A DNA stretch of 64,000 bases, from NCBI RefSeq assembly GCF_013283785.1, contig NZ_JABCPZ010000005.1, positions 54,515-118,514 on the forward strand, written 5' to 3'. Both the position numbers and the translations under genes were made by a program. Origin of the DNA: Nonomuraea antri. Its GTDB lineage: Bacteria > Actinomycetota > Actinomycetes > Streptosporangiales > Streptosporangiaceae. Below are positions 21,974 through 29,979 of the stretch, piece after piece. The notes below the pieces were generated by a model. That model was not told where the DNA came from, did no database searches, and saw nothing but the letters and a program-made list of their open reading frames with translations. Numbering within the stretch: the first letter of the stretch is position 1; every line of letters begins with the position of its first letter.

Positions 21974-24742
21974 TCAGGCCGACCGGTCGAGGGCCGTCGC
22001 CAGGTCGGCGAGGTGCCGCTCGACCGGGCCCAGGGTGAGCAGGCCGCTGCCCGCGCCGGCCAGTTCCGTCGCGGCCGGGGTGAGCGCGGCGTGGGCGCGT
22101 CGCATCGTCCGGCGATCGCTGACGGCGACGGCCGCCCGCGCGGTGAGGCACCACAGGGCCTCCATCAGCAGGTCGTGCGGCGGGTCTGGGACCTGGGCGA
22201 GCGCTTGCGCCGCCGCCGTCCGCCGGCCTCGCGAGAGCAGCAGGAACGGACGGACCCACGGCTCGTACGGGCCCCAGTCCGTCGCGTCCTCGCGGGCGGG
22301 TTCCTCGATCGGCAGGCCGTGGTGCAGCCGCAGGCACAGGAGGGCGAGCGGCAGCAGGCCGCGCTCCAGCCCGGGCATGCCGGCCCCGCGCAGCCGCTCG
22401 GCGGCGGCCAGGTACGCCTCCTCCGCCGCACCGCCGGGCGGCGTGGTGGACGCGCCGCCCGGGCTCGCCTCGGCCTCGGTCGGGGTGTCGGTCTTGGTGT
22501 CGGTCGGGGTGTCGGTTGGGGTGTCGGTCTTGGCGTTGGAGCCGGTGGCGGTGAGCCGGAGCGCCCGGTACCACGTGGTGAACACGCCCACCAGCGGCAG
22601 TTCGTGCCGCTCGGCCAGGCGATCGGCGGCGTCCGCGTGCCGGTCGGCCGCAGGGAAATCCGAGAGTGCGCCGCGTGCCTGCATGCGGAGGAGGTGACCG
22701 AGCACCTCGTACGTCGTCAGCCCATGCCTGGCGGACAGCGCGACCAGCTCGGCGCCGATCTCGTCCCTGCGCGGTGCCAGGCCGGTGCGGTGGAAGGTCT
22801 GCATGAAGACGCCGTTGAGCGCGAACGCCAGCAGCATGGGGTCGTCCAGGCGGCGGGCCAGGTCCTCGGCCTGGCGGGCGGCCTGGAGCGCGCGTGCGCT
22901 GCCGGTGCCGCGCGACTCCACCGCGATGGTCGCCAGCAGCCGCGCCCGCGCCGGTTGGAGCGTCCCCGGCGGGAGCGCGGCGAGGGTGCGCTCGGCGGCG
23001 GCGAGCACCTGAGCGGTCTGCTCCGGGTCGTCCACGCGGGTCCACACGGCTGGGACGTCGTACCTGCCGATCACCCGGGCGGTCAGCTCCGGATCACCCA
23101 GTTCCTCGGCAGCCGCGATGGCCGCCACCCGATGCCCCCGCGCCGCCTCCAGCCCGCCGCCCCCGGTCACGGCGAGGGTACGCAACAGGCTCACCGTCGA
23201 CTCCAGGCGCGCCCGAGCGCCGGCGGAAACGGCACGCTCGTAACTCGCGGCTGCCTGCGCCCACACCCGATCGGACGCACCCCGACCGGAAGCCGTCGAC
23301 CCGTCGCCCACCCCCTCAGCCGCCTGTGCGGCATGCGGCGCGCGTGTCTCATCACGCACACTTGCCTCATCGCGGGCGCTCGCCTCACCGCGGAGACGGG
23401 TCTCATTGTGGGGGTTCGCTCCGTCTCGGGGGCGCGTCTCATCACGGGGGCGCGTCTCATCACGGGGGCCCGCCTCATTACGCGGGCCGGCCCCATCGCG
23501 TGGGCTCGCTTCATCGTGGAGGCGGGCCTCATCGTGGGGGCGCGTCTCATCTCGGGGGCGCACCTCATCGCGAGGGCTTGCCTCATCTCGGGGGCGCACC
23601 TCATCGCGGGGCCCCGCCTCACCACGGGCGCCTGTCTCATCGCGGGAGCCCGCCTCATTACCGGCGCCCGGCTCATCGCGGGCGGCTGGCTGAGCGGGTG
23701 CGCCTGCCTTTTCCGTCGTGCCCAGCCCGCTCGGTGCGGCCGGCCTGGTCGGTGCGATCGGCGTGGCCTGCGGGGTATCGGCGTGGACACCCGCGACCGA
23801 TTGGGGATGGGCCGGTTGGAGGGGTGGCGGTTGGAGGTGGGGGGCTTGTTGGAGTATGTCGGTCTCCAGGCGGCGTAGATCCGGGCCGGGGTCCACGCCC
23901 AGTTGTTCCACCAGCAGCGTCCGGGCGCGGCGTAGTACCGCCAGTGCGTCGCCCTGGCGGTCGGTGCGGTAGAGGGCGAGTGCCAGCAGTCCCCACGCGT
24001 TCTCGCGCCAGGGATGCTCAGTGACGTGCGCGTCCAGGTCCGGGATCGCCGCCGCCGCCCGGCCCAGGGACATGCGTGCCTCGGCCAGGTGTTCCACCGC
24101 CTGCAGCCGCAACTCGGCCAGCCGGGCCCGCTCGGCCCGCGCCCAGGGCTCCTCGGCGAAGTCCGCATAGGCAGGCCCACGCCACCAGCCCAGAGCCTCC
24201 TCCAGCGTGGCCTCCTCCAGCGTGGCCTCCTCCAGAGCGGCCTCCCGAAGTCGCGCCTCCTGAAGTCCCGCCTCCCGAAGCTGCGTCTGCTGAAGTCGCG
24301 TCTCCCGAACGGGCGCTGCGCGTCCGCCCACCGTTCGCTCGAAGCGCCAGGCGTCCACCGTGTCGGGTTCGGTTCGCAGGGCGTACCCCGGACCCTCCGT
24401 GACCAGCAGGCGGGCCGGGGTGCGTGGCGGGCGGGCCGGTTCGAGTGCGCGGCGCAGTGCGGCGACGAACGTGCGTAGCGCGCCCACCGCGTCCGGCGGC
24501 GGTACCTCCCACAGGTCCTCGGCCAGGACGCCGACGGGCACCACCCGGCCGCGCGCGACGATCAGGCGGGCCAGGACGGCGCGGTGCCGCGGCCCCTTGA
24601 GCGCGATCGTCCGGCCGTGCTCGTCCCAGGCCGTCACCGGCCCGAGCACCCCGAACTCGACCCGCACCCCGAACTCGACGCGCACCCCCGAACCCGTCCT
24701 TCCCGGGGCGACCACGCTTTTCGCAGGGTCGTCCCAGGTCAC
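21974..24742 (-). CDS. BTAD/SARP-type transcriptional regulator with large repeat arrays
   Basis: The 922-residue product has an OmpR-like winged helix (about 28-115: FGVLGPVTAW, GPRHRAVLARLIVARGRVV, ALRTFVAALRRAL) and a bacterial transcriptional activation domain (about 130-305, ending RRARTLLVEQLGVDPGPDLRRLE). A long low-complexity region follows, then a C-terminal TPR-like helical half (about 495-920). Four separate in-frame repeats occur, the largest being 19 hexapeptides. The start is uncertain: GTG 24742 gives a 20-residue lead, but a duplicated VRVEFG block contains other GTGs. It is divergent from an alpha/beta hydrolase, with an 11-bp direct repeat between them. There is no NB-ARC ATPase domain. 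Confidence 0.85.
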   Translation of the reverse strand: MTWDDPAKSVVAPGRTGSGVRVEFGVRVEFGVLGPVTAWDEHGRTIALKGPRHRAVLARLIVARGRVVPVGVLAEDLWEVPPPDAVGALRTFVAALRRALEPARPPRTPARLLVTEGPGYALRTEPDTVDAWRFERTVGGRAAPVRETRLQQTQLREAGLQEARLREAALEEATLEEATLEEALGWWRGPAYADFAEEPWARAERARLAELRLQAVEHLAEARMSLGRAAAAIPDLDAHVTEHPWRENAWGLLALALYRTDRQGDALAVLRRARTLLVEQLGVDPGPDLRRLETDILQQAPHLQPPPLQPAHPQSVAGVHADTPQATPIAPTRPAAPSGLGTTEKAGAPAQPAARDEPGAGNEAGSRDETGARGEAGPRDEVRPRDEASPRDEVRPRDETRPHDEARLHDEASPRDGAGPRNEAGPRDETRPRDETRPRDGANPHNETRLRGEASARDEASVRDETRAPHAAQAAEGVGDGSTASGRGASDRVWAQAAASYERAVSAGARARLESTVSLLRTLAVTGGGGLEAARGHRVAAIAAAEELGDPELTARVIGRYDVPAVWTRVDDPEQTAQVLAAAERTLAALPPGTLQPARARLLATIAVESRGTGSARALQAARQAEDLARRLDDPMLLAFALNGVFMQTFHRTGLAPRRDEIGAELVALSARHGLTTYEVLGHLLRMQARGALSDFPAADRHADAADRLAERHELPLVGVFTTWYRALRLTATGSNAKTDTPTDTPTDTKTDTPTEAEASPGGASTTPPGGAAEEAYLAAAERLRGAGMPGLERGLLPLALLCLRLHHGLPIEEPAREDATDWGPYEPWVRPFLLLSRGRRTAAAQALAQVPDPPHDLLMEALWCLTARAAVAVSDRRTMRRAHAALTPAATELAGAGSGLLTLGPVERHLADLATALDRSA
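22474..22542 (-). repeat. Thr-Asp-Thr-Pro coding repeat
   Basis: Short tandem units (TDTP/TDTK on the minus strand; GGTGTCGGT-type DNA) form an in-frame low-complexity linker in the C-terminal half of the BTAD regulator. Confidence 0.65.
23339..23680 (-). repeat. 18-nt tandem repeat, 19 in-frame hexapeptide copies
   Basis: Nineteen degenerate copies of an 18-nt unit encode RDEx(R/S/G)P-type hexapeptides, residues about 355-468 of the BTAD protein. The array is charged (Arg, Asp, Glu, His) and probably disordered. All unit lengths are multiples of three, so copy-number changes keep the frame. Confidence 0.85.
24195..24312 (-). repeat. 15-18-nt repeats inside the BTAD domain
   Basis: On the minus strand these encode LQEARLREAALEEATLEEA-type helical repeats, inserted just before WWRGPAYADFAEEPW. 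They would lengthen a helix of the activation domain. Confidence 0.6.
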
Positions 24743-24751
24743 GGTATCGCG

Positions 24752-24772
24752 TGCTCATCGGTTGCTCATCGG
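24752..24772. promoter_or_regulatory. 11-bp-spaced direct repeat, SARP-type operator candidate
   Basis: TGCTCATCGG occurs at 24752-24761 and 24763-24772, exactly 11 bp apart. OmpR-like SARP regulators bind heptameric direct repeats with one helical turn spacing. It lies between the BTAD gene and the divergent hydrolase gene. Confidence 0.55.
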
Positions 24773-24826
24773 GCGCGGGCAGGCTGAAGCCATCGGTCAA
24801 TCCGCCTAGGAAAGAGAACGCGAACC

Positions 24827-25705
24827 ATGACCCCTGTGATCGACGGTTTCGAGTACCGCCGTGTCCGCGTCGCCGACGGCGTGTCGCTGAACGCGGCCGT
24901 CGGCGGCTCGGGCAGCCCGATCGTGCTGCTGCACGGCTTCCCGCAGACCCACCTGATGTGGCGGCACGTGGCCGCCGACCTCGCGGCCGACCACACCGTG
25001 ATCGTCCCCGACCTGCGCGGCTACGGCGCCAGCGACAAGCCCGCCGAGACCGGCCCCGACACCTACGCCAAGCGCACCATGGCCGCCGACATCGTGGCCC
25101 TGGCCAGGGAGCTGGGCCACGAGCGATTCGCGCTGGCCGGGCACGACCGCGGCGCGCTGGTGGCCTTCCGCGCCGCGCTCGACCACCCCGAGAAGATCAC
25201 GCATCTGGCCAGCCTGGACGTCCTGCCGACCCTGGACATGTGGCAGGCGATGCACGGCGTCAGCGCGGCGGTCGGCTTCCACCTCTACCTGATGGCCCAG
25301 CCGCCCGGACTGCCCGAGCGGATGATCGCCGCCTCCTCCGACGAGTTCTTCGGCCACTTCCTCGACCTGTGGACCGGGGATCCGGCGGCGATCCCGGCCG
25401 AGGTCAGGGCCGCCTACCTGGACGCCTGCCGCGCCGCGGTGCCGTCCATCGTGGCCGACTACCGTGCCTCGGCCGGCATCGACGTCGAGCACGACCAGGC
25501 CGACAAGGACGCGGGCACCCGGCTGCGGATGCCGGTCACCGTGCTGCAGCAGGACTGGGGCGCGATGCTCGGCTTCGACGCGGCGGCCCTGTGGGGTGCC
25601 TGGGCCGACGACCTGCGCCACCTGACGGTCGGGTACGGCCACTTCATGGCCGAGGAGGCGCCGGCGGACATCGCGAAGATCCTGCGCGAGCTGCTGACCC
25701 GCTGA
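24827..25705 (+). CDS. Alpha/beta hydrolase of the haloacetate dehalogenase/epoxide hydrolase group
   Basis: The 292-residue product has oxyanion-hole HGFPQTH, the PDLRGYGASDKP loop, nucleophile D107 in GHDRGA and catalytic H272 in GYGHFMAEEAP. It resembles fluoroacetate dehalogenases, with one substrate-binding Arg (R108), a pocket His (H152) and Tyr (Y212) kept. The positions equivalent to R114 and W156 of the Rhodopseudomonas enzyme are L111 and L153, so fluoroacetate activity is doubtful. It could hydrolyse another haloacid, an ester or an epoxide. It is probably controlled by the divergent BTAD regulator. Confidence 0.85.
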   Translation: MTPVIDGFEYRRVRVADGVSLNAAVGGSGSPIVLLHGFPQTHLMWRHVAADLAADHTVIVPDLRGYGASDKPAETGPDTYAKRTMAADIVALARELGHERFALAGHDRGALVAFRAALDHPEKITHLASLDVLPTLDMWQAMHGVSAAVGFHLYLMAQPPGLPERMIAASSDEFFGHFLDLWTGDPAAIPAEVRAAYLDACRAAVPSIVADYRASAGIDVEHDQADKDAGTRLRMPVTVLQQDWGAMLGFDAAALWGAWADDLRHLTVGYGHFMAEEAPADIAKILRELLTR

Positions 25706-25740
25706 CCCCGATGACCCGCTGATCGCCGCCGGCTCATTCG

Positions 25741-25769
25741 TTGGCGGCGTCCGCGGGTTGGTGGACAAT
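25741..25769 (+). promoter_or_regulatory. Promoter of the RDD gene (leaderless)
   Basis: TTGGCG (25741-25746) and GACAAT (25764-25769) are 17 bp apart, and GTG 25776 begins 7 nt after the -10. No SD is present. Confidence 0.55.
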
Positions 25770-25775
25770 CCTCGG

Positions 25776-26228
25776 GTGACACAACCCGCGGGCTCGGTCG
25801 TCCGCCTCCGGCTCGCCTCCAGGTCTCACCGGTGTTTCGCCGCGCTGATCGACCTGGCCCTGCTCGGCCTGCTGGGATGGGGTGTCGAAGAGCTGGCGGA
25901 GACCTTCACCACGCGCTGGGACGAGACCATCGCCCTGGTCCCCGGTTTCTTCTACTACTGGTTGCTGCACGCCCGGTTCGGCCGGACGTTCGGCAAGTGG
26001 GTCTTCGACATGAAGGTGATCTCACCGCGGACCGGACGCCCGCCGTCGCTGAGCGCGTCCGCGCTCCGGGCGCTGGCCTACTGGGCGCCGCCGCTGATCC
26101 CGTCGGTGGGCTGGATCCTCGTCCTGATCAACATCACGCAGATCTACGGGAACGACGCCAAGCAGTGTCACCACGACAGGTTCGCGGACACGATGGTGGT
26201 CTACCTGCCGCCCTCGCCGGCGTCCTGA
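25776..26228 (+). CDS. RDD family membrane protein
   Basis: The 150-residue product has the RDD pattern: R (ASRSHRCFAALIDLALLGLLGW) and D/D positions, with three hydrophobic helices and the FGRTFGKWVFDMKVI segment between helices 2 and 3. RDD proteins are small inner-membrane proteins, some of them Na+/H+ antiporters. GTG 25776 was chosen from promoter spacing; TTG/GTG at 25758-25763 are in-frame alternatives. The 3' end overlaps the convergent SnoaL-like gene by 28 nt. Confidence 0.85.
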   Translation: MTQPAGSVVRLRLASRSHRCFAALIDLALLGLLGWGVEELAETFTTRWDETIALVPGFFYYWLLHARFGRTFGKWVFDMKVISPRTGRPPSLSASALRALAYWAPPLIPSVGWILVLINITQIYGNDAKQCHHDRFADTMVVYLPPSPAS

Positions 26229-26617
26229 TCACTCGTCAGGACCCGGGCGACGGCGCTCACGTCCAGGTAGTCGCGGTTGTGGACGATCACGCCGTCCTTG
26301 ATCCGCAGCACGATCACCCCGGGGACGGTGATCCTCCGGTCCCCGACGACGACGTCGGTCTCCTGCTCGACGACCACGACCTCCGGGTCGTCCCCGGTGT
26401 GCACGGCCACCCGCCGCACCTCGGCCACCCGGCCGGGTGAGGCGTCCCACGCGGCCCGGTAGCCGGCCCGGACCTGCTCCCTGCCCTGGTAGGCGGGCAT
26501 GCCGCCGAACGGGAACTCGTGCTCGGCGTCCTCGGCGTAGAGGTCGGCCAGGGCGTCGGCGGACTTGGCGAGCATGGCCGCGTGATAGCCGGTGACGATC
26601 TTCTCGATGGTGGACAT
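26201..26617 (-). CDS. SnoaL-like / NTF2-fold protein
   Basis: The 138-residue product has the NTF2-like pattern: YHAAMLAKSADALADLYAEDAEHEFPF, a QGREQVRAGYRA helix and a C-terminal VIVLRIKDGVIVHNRDYLD strand pair. Such proteins are small cyclases, isomerases or binding proteins. GGGAG is 7 nt before ATG 26617; an upstream in-frame ATG at 26632 is less likely. It is divergent from a TetR gene, which probably regulates it. The substrate is unknown. Confidence 0.85.
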   Translation of the reverse strand: MSTIEKIVTGYHAAMLAKSADALADLYAEDAEHEFPFGGMPAYQGREQVRAGYRAAWDASPGRVAEVRRVAVHTGDDPEVVVVEQETDVVVGDRRITVPGVIVLRIKDGVIVHNRDYLDVSAVARVLTSDQDAGEGGR

Positions 26618-26636
26618 GTCAGTCTCCCGCATTCGC

Positions 26637-26650
26637 TCAACCGGTGTTGA
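26637..26650. promoter_or_regulatory. Palindromic operator candidate TCAAC-N4-GTTGA
   Basis: An inverted repeat TCAACCGGTGTTGA lies between the divergent SnoaL-like and TetR genes, with a further TCAAC half-sites at 26652-26656 and 26683-26687. Confidence 0.5.
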
Positions 26651-26705
26651 CTCAACGAGCGTAGAGTGAAATCCGGGAATCGGTCAACGCCTGTAGAGTC
26701 AGAGT

Positions 26706-27299
26706 GTGAGTGAGACGCGGGCCGAGCGGCGGCGTAGAACCGAGGAGAGGATCCTCGGCGCGGCCAGGGCGCTGTTCGCCGAGCTGGGGTTCGAGCGGGC
26801 CACAATCAGGGCCGTCGCCAAGGCGGCGGGGGTCGACCCCGCGCTGGTCATGCAGTATTTCGGCAGCAAGCAGGAGCTCTTCCAGCAGGCCGTGCGGGTC
26901 ACGCCGGCGGTGCGTTCGGAGGCGGGCGTGGACGGCTTGGTCGAGGAGTTGCTCAGCACGCTGAGCGTGAAGATGGGCGAGCTGCCCCAGGGCACGCTGG
27001 CCATGATGCGGTCGATGCTCACGCATCCCGAGGCGGCGGCGTCCGCGCGGTTCGTACTGAAGGCCCAGATCGACCGGCTCGAAGAGGCGCTGCCCGCCGC
27101 GGACGCGCGGTTGCGCGCGGCGCTGATGACCATGGTCATGCTCGGCGTGACCATCGGACACCAGCTCCTGGAGCTGGACGAACTGCGCAGCGCGCCGCCG
27201 GAGGAGATCGCCGCGGCGCTTCGTCCGGCCCTGCGCGCGCTGGCCGAAGCCGAGAAGCCCGCCGACGAGCCCGCCGACGAGCTCATAACCGGCCAGTAA
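26706..27299 (+). CDS. TetR/AcrR family transcriptional regulator
   Basis: The 197-residue product has a TetR HTH at about 14-58 (ILGAARALFAELGFERATIRAVAKAAGVDPALVMQYFGSKQELF) and a C-terminal domain of the TetR_C_17 style. GTG 26706 lies 7 nt after TAGAGT, so the mRNA may be leaderless. It probably represses the divergent SnoaL-like gene through the TCAAC-N4-GTTGA site. The last residues contain a short ADEP repeat. Confidence 0.9.
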   Translation: MSETRAERRRRTEERILGAARALFAELGFERATIRAVAKAAGVDPALVMQYFGSKQELFQQAVRVTPAVRSEAGVDGLVEELLSTLSVKMGELPQGTLAMMRSMLTHPEAAASARFVLKAQIDRLEEALPAADARLRAALMTMVMLGVTIGHQLLELDELRSAPPEEIAAALRPALRALAEAEKPADEPADELITGQ

Positions 27300-27390
27300 C
27301 AAGTTATTGGATCGCATTCCAATTCCACCGGACGCCGCTAACGTGTTGGCAACGCCTGAATGCGCTCTGCTGCGAGTGGGATGGTGACCG

Positions 27391-28392
27391 GTGGGTGTCG
27401 AAGTCGTCGTCGACGGGCTGACCAAGTCGTTCGGCAAGCAGGTCATCTGGGAGGACGTCTCGCTGACCCTGCCCGCCGGCGAGATCTCGGTGCTGCTCGG
27501 ACCGTCGGGCACCGGCAAGTCGGTGTTCCTGAAGACGCTGGTCGGGCTGCTCAGGCCGGATCGCGGGCACATCTGGATCGACGGCTACGACCTGGCCAAC
27601 TGCACCGAGAACAAGCTCTACGAGCTGCGCCGCCTGTTCGGCGTGCTGTTCCAGGACGGCGCGCTGTTCGGCTCGCTGAACCTCTACGACAACATCGCCT
27701 TCCCGCTGCGCGAGCACACCAAGAAGACCGAGACCCAGATCCGCCAGATCGTGATGGCCAAGATGGAGCTCGTCGGCCTGGTCGGGGCCGAGGGCAAGCT
27801 GCCCGGCGAGATCTCCGGCGGCATGCGCAAGCGGGCCGGCCTGGCCAGGGCACTGGTGCTCGACCCGGAGATCATCCTGTTCGACGAGCCCGACTCCGGC
27901 CTCGACCCGGTGCGCACCGCGTACCTGAACCAGACGATCGTCGATCTCAACGCCGACATCGAGGCGACGTTCCTGATCGTGACGCACGACATCAACACCG
28001 CACGCACCGTGCCCGACGACATCGGCCTGCTGTTCCGCCGCGAGCTGGTCATGTTCGGGCCGCGCGAGATGCTGCTGTCGAGCGACGAGCCGGTGGTGCG
28101 GCAGTTCCTGAACGCCCGCAGGCACGGCCCGATCGGCATGTCCGAGGAGAAGGACGTCTCCGAGCTGGAGGCCGAGGCGCAGATGGGGCACGACCCGGGC
28201 GCGCTGCCGCCGATCCCGCCGCAGCTCATGCCCACCGGCAACCGGCTGCGCAGGACCCAGCAGCCGCCCGGCGCCTGGCTGGCGGCCAACGGGGTGATCC
28301 CGCCGCGGGGCTCGTTCGTGGACGATCGCGGGCGCAACTGGCTGGAGGAGTACCCCCGGCTGATCAACGCCCATCTCAACGGCGTCAGGTAG
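27391..28392 (+). CDS. mceG: Mce-system ABC ATPase (MceG/Mkl/MlaF-like)
   Basis: The 333-residue product is a cytoplasmic ATPase with Walker A GPSGTGKS (37-44), Q-loop, signature ISGGMRKR, Walker B ILFDEPDSGLD and the switch His in VTHD. The ISGGMRKR signature and a C-terminal extension of about 90 residues match the MceG/Mkl ATPases that energise Mce lipid importers. In Mycobacterium tuberculosis mkl also lies near rpoB. No YrbE or Mce genes are in the window, so it would serve unlinked mce operons. Two Mce-associated genes follow. Confidence 0.88.
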   Translation: MGVEVVVDGLTKSFGKQVIWEDVSLTLPAGEISVLLGPSGTGKSVFLKTLVGLLRPDRGHIWIDGYDLANCTENKLYELRRLFGVLFQDGALFGSLNLYDNIAFPLREHTKKTETQIRQIVMAKMELVGLVGAEGKLPGEISGGMRKRAGLARALVLDPEIILFDEPDSGLDPVRTAYLNQTIVDLNADIEATFLIVTHDINTARTVPDDIGLLFRRELVMFGPREMLLSSDEPVVRQFLNARRHGPIGMSEEKDVSELEAEAQMGHDPGALPPIPPQLMPTGNRLRRTQQPPGAWLAANGVIPPRGSFVDDRGRNWLEEYPRLINAHLNGVR

Positions 28393-28446
28393 CGGGCCGA
28401 GGCTACGGCCCCGGGGAACGGGCGTTCGAGGCTCAGCGGGCGGCTG

Positions 28447-28463
28447 AGGCCCCGCTGCGGGGC
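28447..28463 (+). terminator. Hairpin downstream of mceG
   Basis: GGCCCCGC/GCGGGGC-type inverted repeat (GCCCCGC-TGC-GGGGC) about 60 nt after the mceG stop, with no long T-run. The rest of the 289-nt gap to the next gene holds only a -10-like TATGAT (28646-28651) and an SD. Confidence 0.45.
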
Positions 28464-28681
28464 ATTGTGGGACCTGGGTGACTTGACTGATCTGCGGCAT
28501 GCAAGATCAGAAGAGCGGTCAGGTCCCTTTCGTGTGCATGAGCGTGCACCCGTACGGCCTCTGAGGCGTCTGAATCAGGCGTGTCCGGACGGCGGGCGCG
28601 CTGCCGCCTGCGTCGATTCCGGGGCTCCAGGTGACGGCGGCGGGTTATGATCCGGCGACTGGCCGGGGAAGGAGAGCAGAC

Positions 28682-29182
28682 GTGGCGGTACCCGCTGCTC
28701 GGCCCGTTCACATCGTGATCGGCGTGCTCAGCGCGCTGCTGGCGCTGCTGGTCGCCGCGGGCGTGTGGATCTCCGTGCAGGCGCGCGGCGAGCAGGTCAG
28801 GGCCGATGACAAGCAGGCGGTGCTGCTGGCCGCGGGCACGCACGCCAAGAACCTGCTCTCGCTCAACTACAAGACCGTCGACGCCGACGTGAAGCGCCTG
28901 CTCGCCTCCTCCACCGGCGGGGCCAGGGCGGAGTACGTGGCCAACGCCGAGCGGCTGAAGAGCACGACCGTGGCCAACAAGGTCGTCCAGCAGGGGGTGC
29001 TGCGCGCGACGGGGCTGGTCTCGCTGGCGGAGGGCACGGCGAAGGTCCTGGTCGTGGCCGACGTGGAGATCCGCTGGGACGGCTCCAAGAGCCCGCCGCA
29101 GGAGCGGTTCTACCGATGGTCGATGGACGTCACCAAGGTCGGCGGCGTCTGGCTGGTCTCGAAGGCGGTGCAGGTGCTGTGA
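28682..29182 (+). CDS. Mce-associated membrane protein
   Basis: The 166-residue product has one N-terminal membrane helix (about 9-30). The extracytoplasmic part is Mas-type: LLSLNYKTVDADVKRLLASSTG, then a beta-rich NTF2-like end (AKVLVVADVEIRWDG, WSMDVTKVGGVWLVSKAVQVL). Mce-associated proteins are thought to stabilise Mce lipid transporters. GGAAGGAG precedes GTG 28682. The stop overlaps the next GTG (GTGA). Confidence 0.82.
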   Translation: MAVPAARPVHIVIGVLSALLALLVAAGVWISVQARGEQVRADDKQAVLLAAGTHAKNLLSLNYKTVDADVKRLLASSTGGARAEYVANAERLKSTTVANKVVQQGVLRATGLVSLAEGTAKVLVVADVEIRWDGSKSPPQERFYRWSMDVTKVGGVWLVSKAVQVL

Positions 29183-29676
29183 GGATCGTCGTGGCCGTGC
29201 TGCTCGGCGTCATCGTGGCCACCGCGGGCTGGCTGGTCACGGTGATGTGGCTGGACCTGCGCGACCTGCGGGCCGCCGACGTCTCGGCCGCCGAGGCCAT
29301 GGTGGCGGCCAAGGCGGTCGCGCCCGATCTGCTGTCGTACGACTACCGCACGATCGAACGCGACCTGGCCCGCGCCGCCACCCACACGACCGGCGAGTTG
29401 GCCGCGCAGTACAAGAAGTTGACCACCACGCTGGTCGCCGAGGCCAAGGCCCAGAAAATGGTGCAGACCGCCACCGTGGCCGGCGTGGCCGTGGAGCGGG
29501 CCGAGCCGGACCGGGTCGAGGTCCTGCTGTTCGTGAACACTGGTACGGTCAAGGAGATCCCTGGTAAAGCCACACCCCAGCAAGAGATCAACCACAACCG
29601 GGCCAGATTCGTCATGGTCAAGCAAGATTCCGCCTGGCGGGTGGCGGGCCTTTCGACCCTGCTGGGGACCGCCTGA
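29179..29676 (+). CDS. Mce-associated membrane protein, second copy
   Basis: The 165-residue product is a paralogue of the preceding gene, with the same layout: an N-terminal membrane helix (VAVLLGVIVATAGWLVTVMW), LLSYDYRTIERDLARAATHTTG, and a C-terminal strand region (VLLFVNTGTVKEI, FVMVKQDSAWRVAGLSTL). The 4-nt overlap implies translational coupling and probably a heteromeric partner. It is the last gene before the long rpoB leader region. Confidence 0.82.
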   Translation: MRIVVAVLLGVIVATAGWLVTVMWLDLRDLRAADVSAAEAMVAAKAVAPDLLSYDYRTIERDLARAATHTTGELAAQYKKLTTTLVAEAKAQKMVQTATVAGVAVERAEPDRVEVLLFVNTGTVKEIPGKATPQQEINHNRARFVMVKQDSAWRVAGLSTLLGTA

Positions 29677-29979
29677 CCTGCCGGGCGCGCCGCGTCGTTC
29701 AATTGTTACCAAAAATCAGGTTTAGCGCAGCCAATGAAGCGGGTACCTCAGTCACAGCTACACCGGTCGAGCGCATGGGTTCGACCCTCGGTGTGACGGA
29801 GCGTTAACCGCCCCCGTTCGCGGGTATCGTCTTGGGCCTGGCGGTAGGCGACCGATCACGCAGGGGAGAAAACCCAGCGTCCGGGCCTCAAGGCGGCTAA
29901 AAGTCGGGCTCGCGGGCTTGACGTTTCCGTCTGAACGGGCGATGCTGCGACCAACGTGGAGCATGCAGCGAGAGCGAAG

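Noticed and set aside
23339..23680. CRISPR-like array
   Set aside because: The unit is only 18 nt with no separate spacers, it is degenerate, and it stays in frame within a coding sequence. No cas genes are near.
22013..23878. 621-codon plus-strand frame opposite the BTAD gene
   Set aside because: It runs over the repeat array, which is open on both strands. The translation is biased and matches no family, while the minus-strand gene has clear domains.
29850..29960. c-di-AMP (ydaO) riboswitch in the rpoB leader
   Set aside because: Purine-rich runs looked suggestive, but the conserved riboswitch core is missing and the position upstream of rpoB would be unusual.
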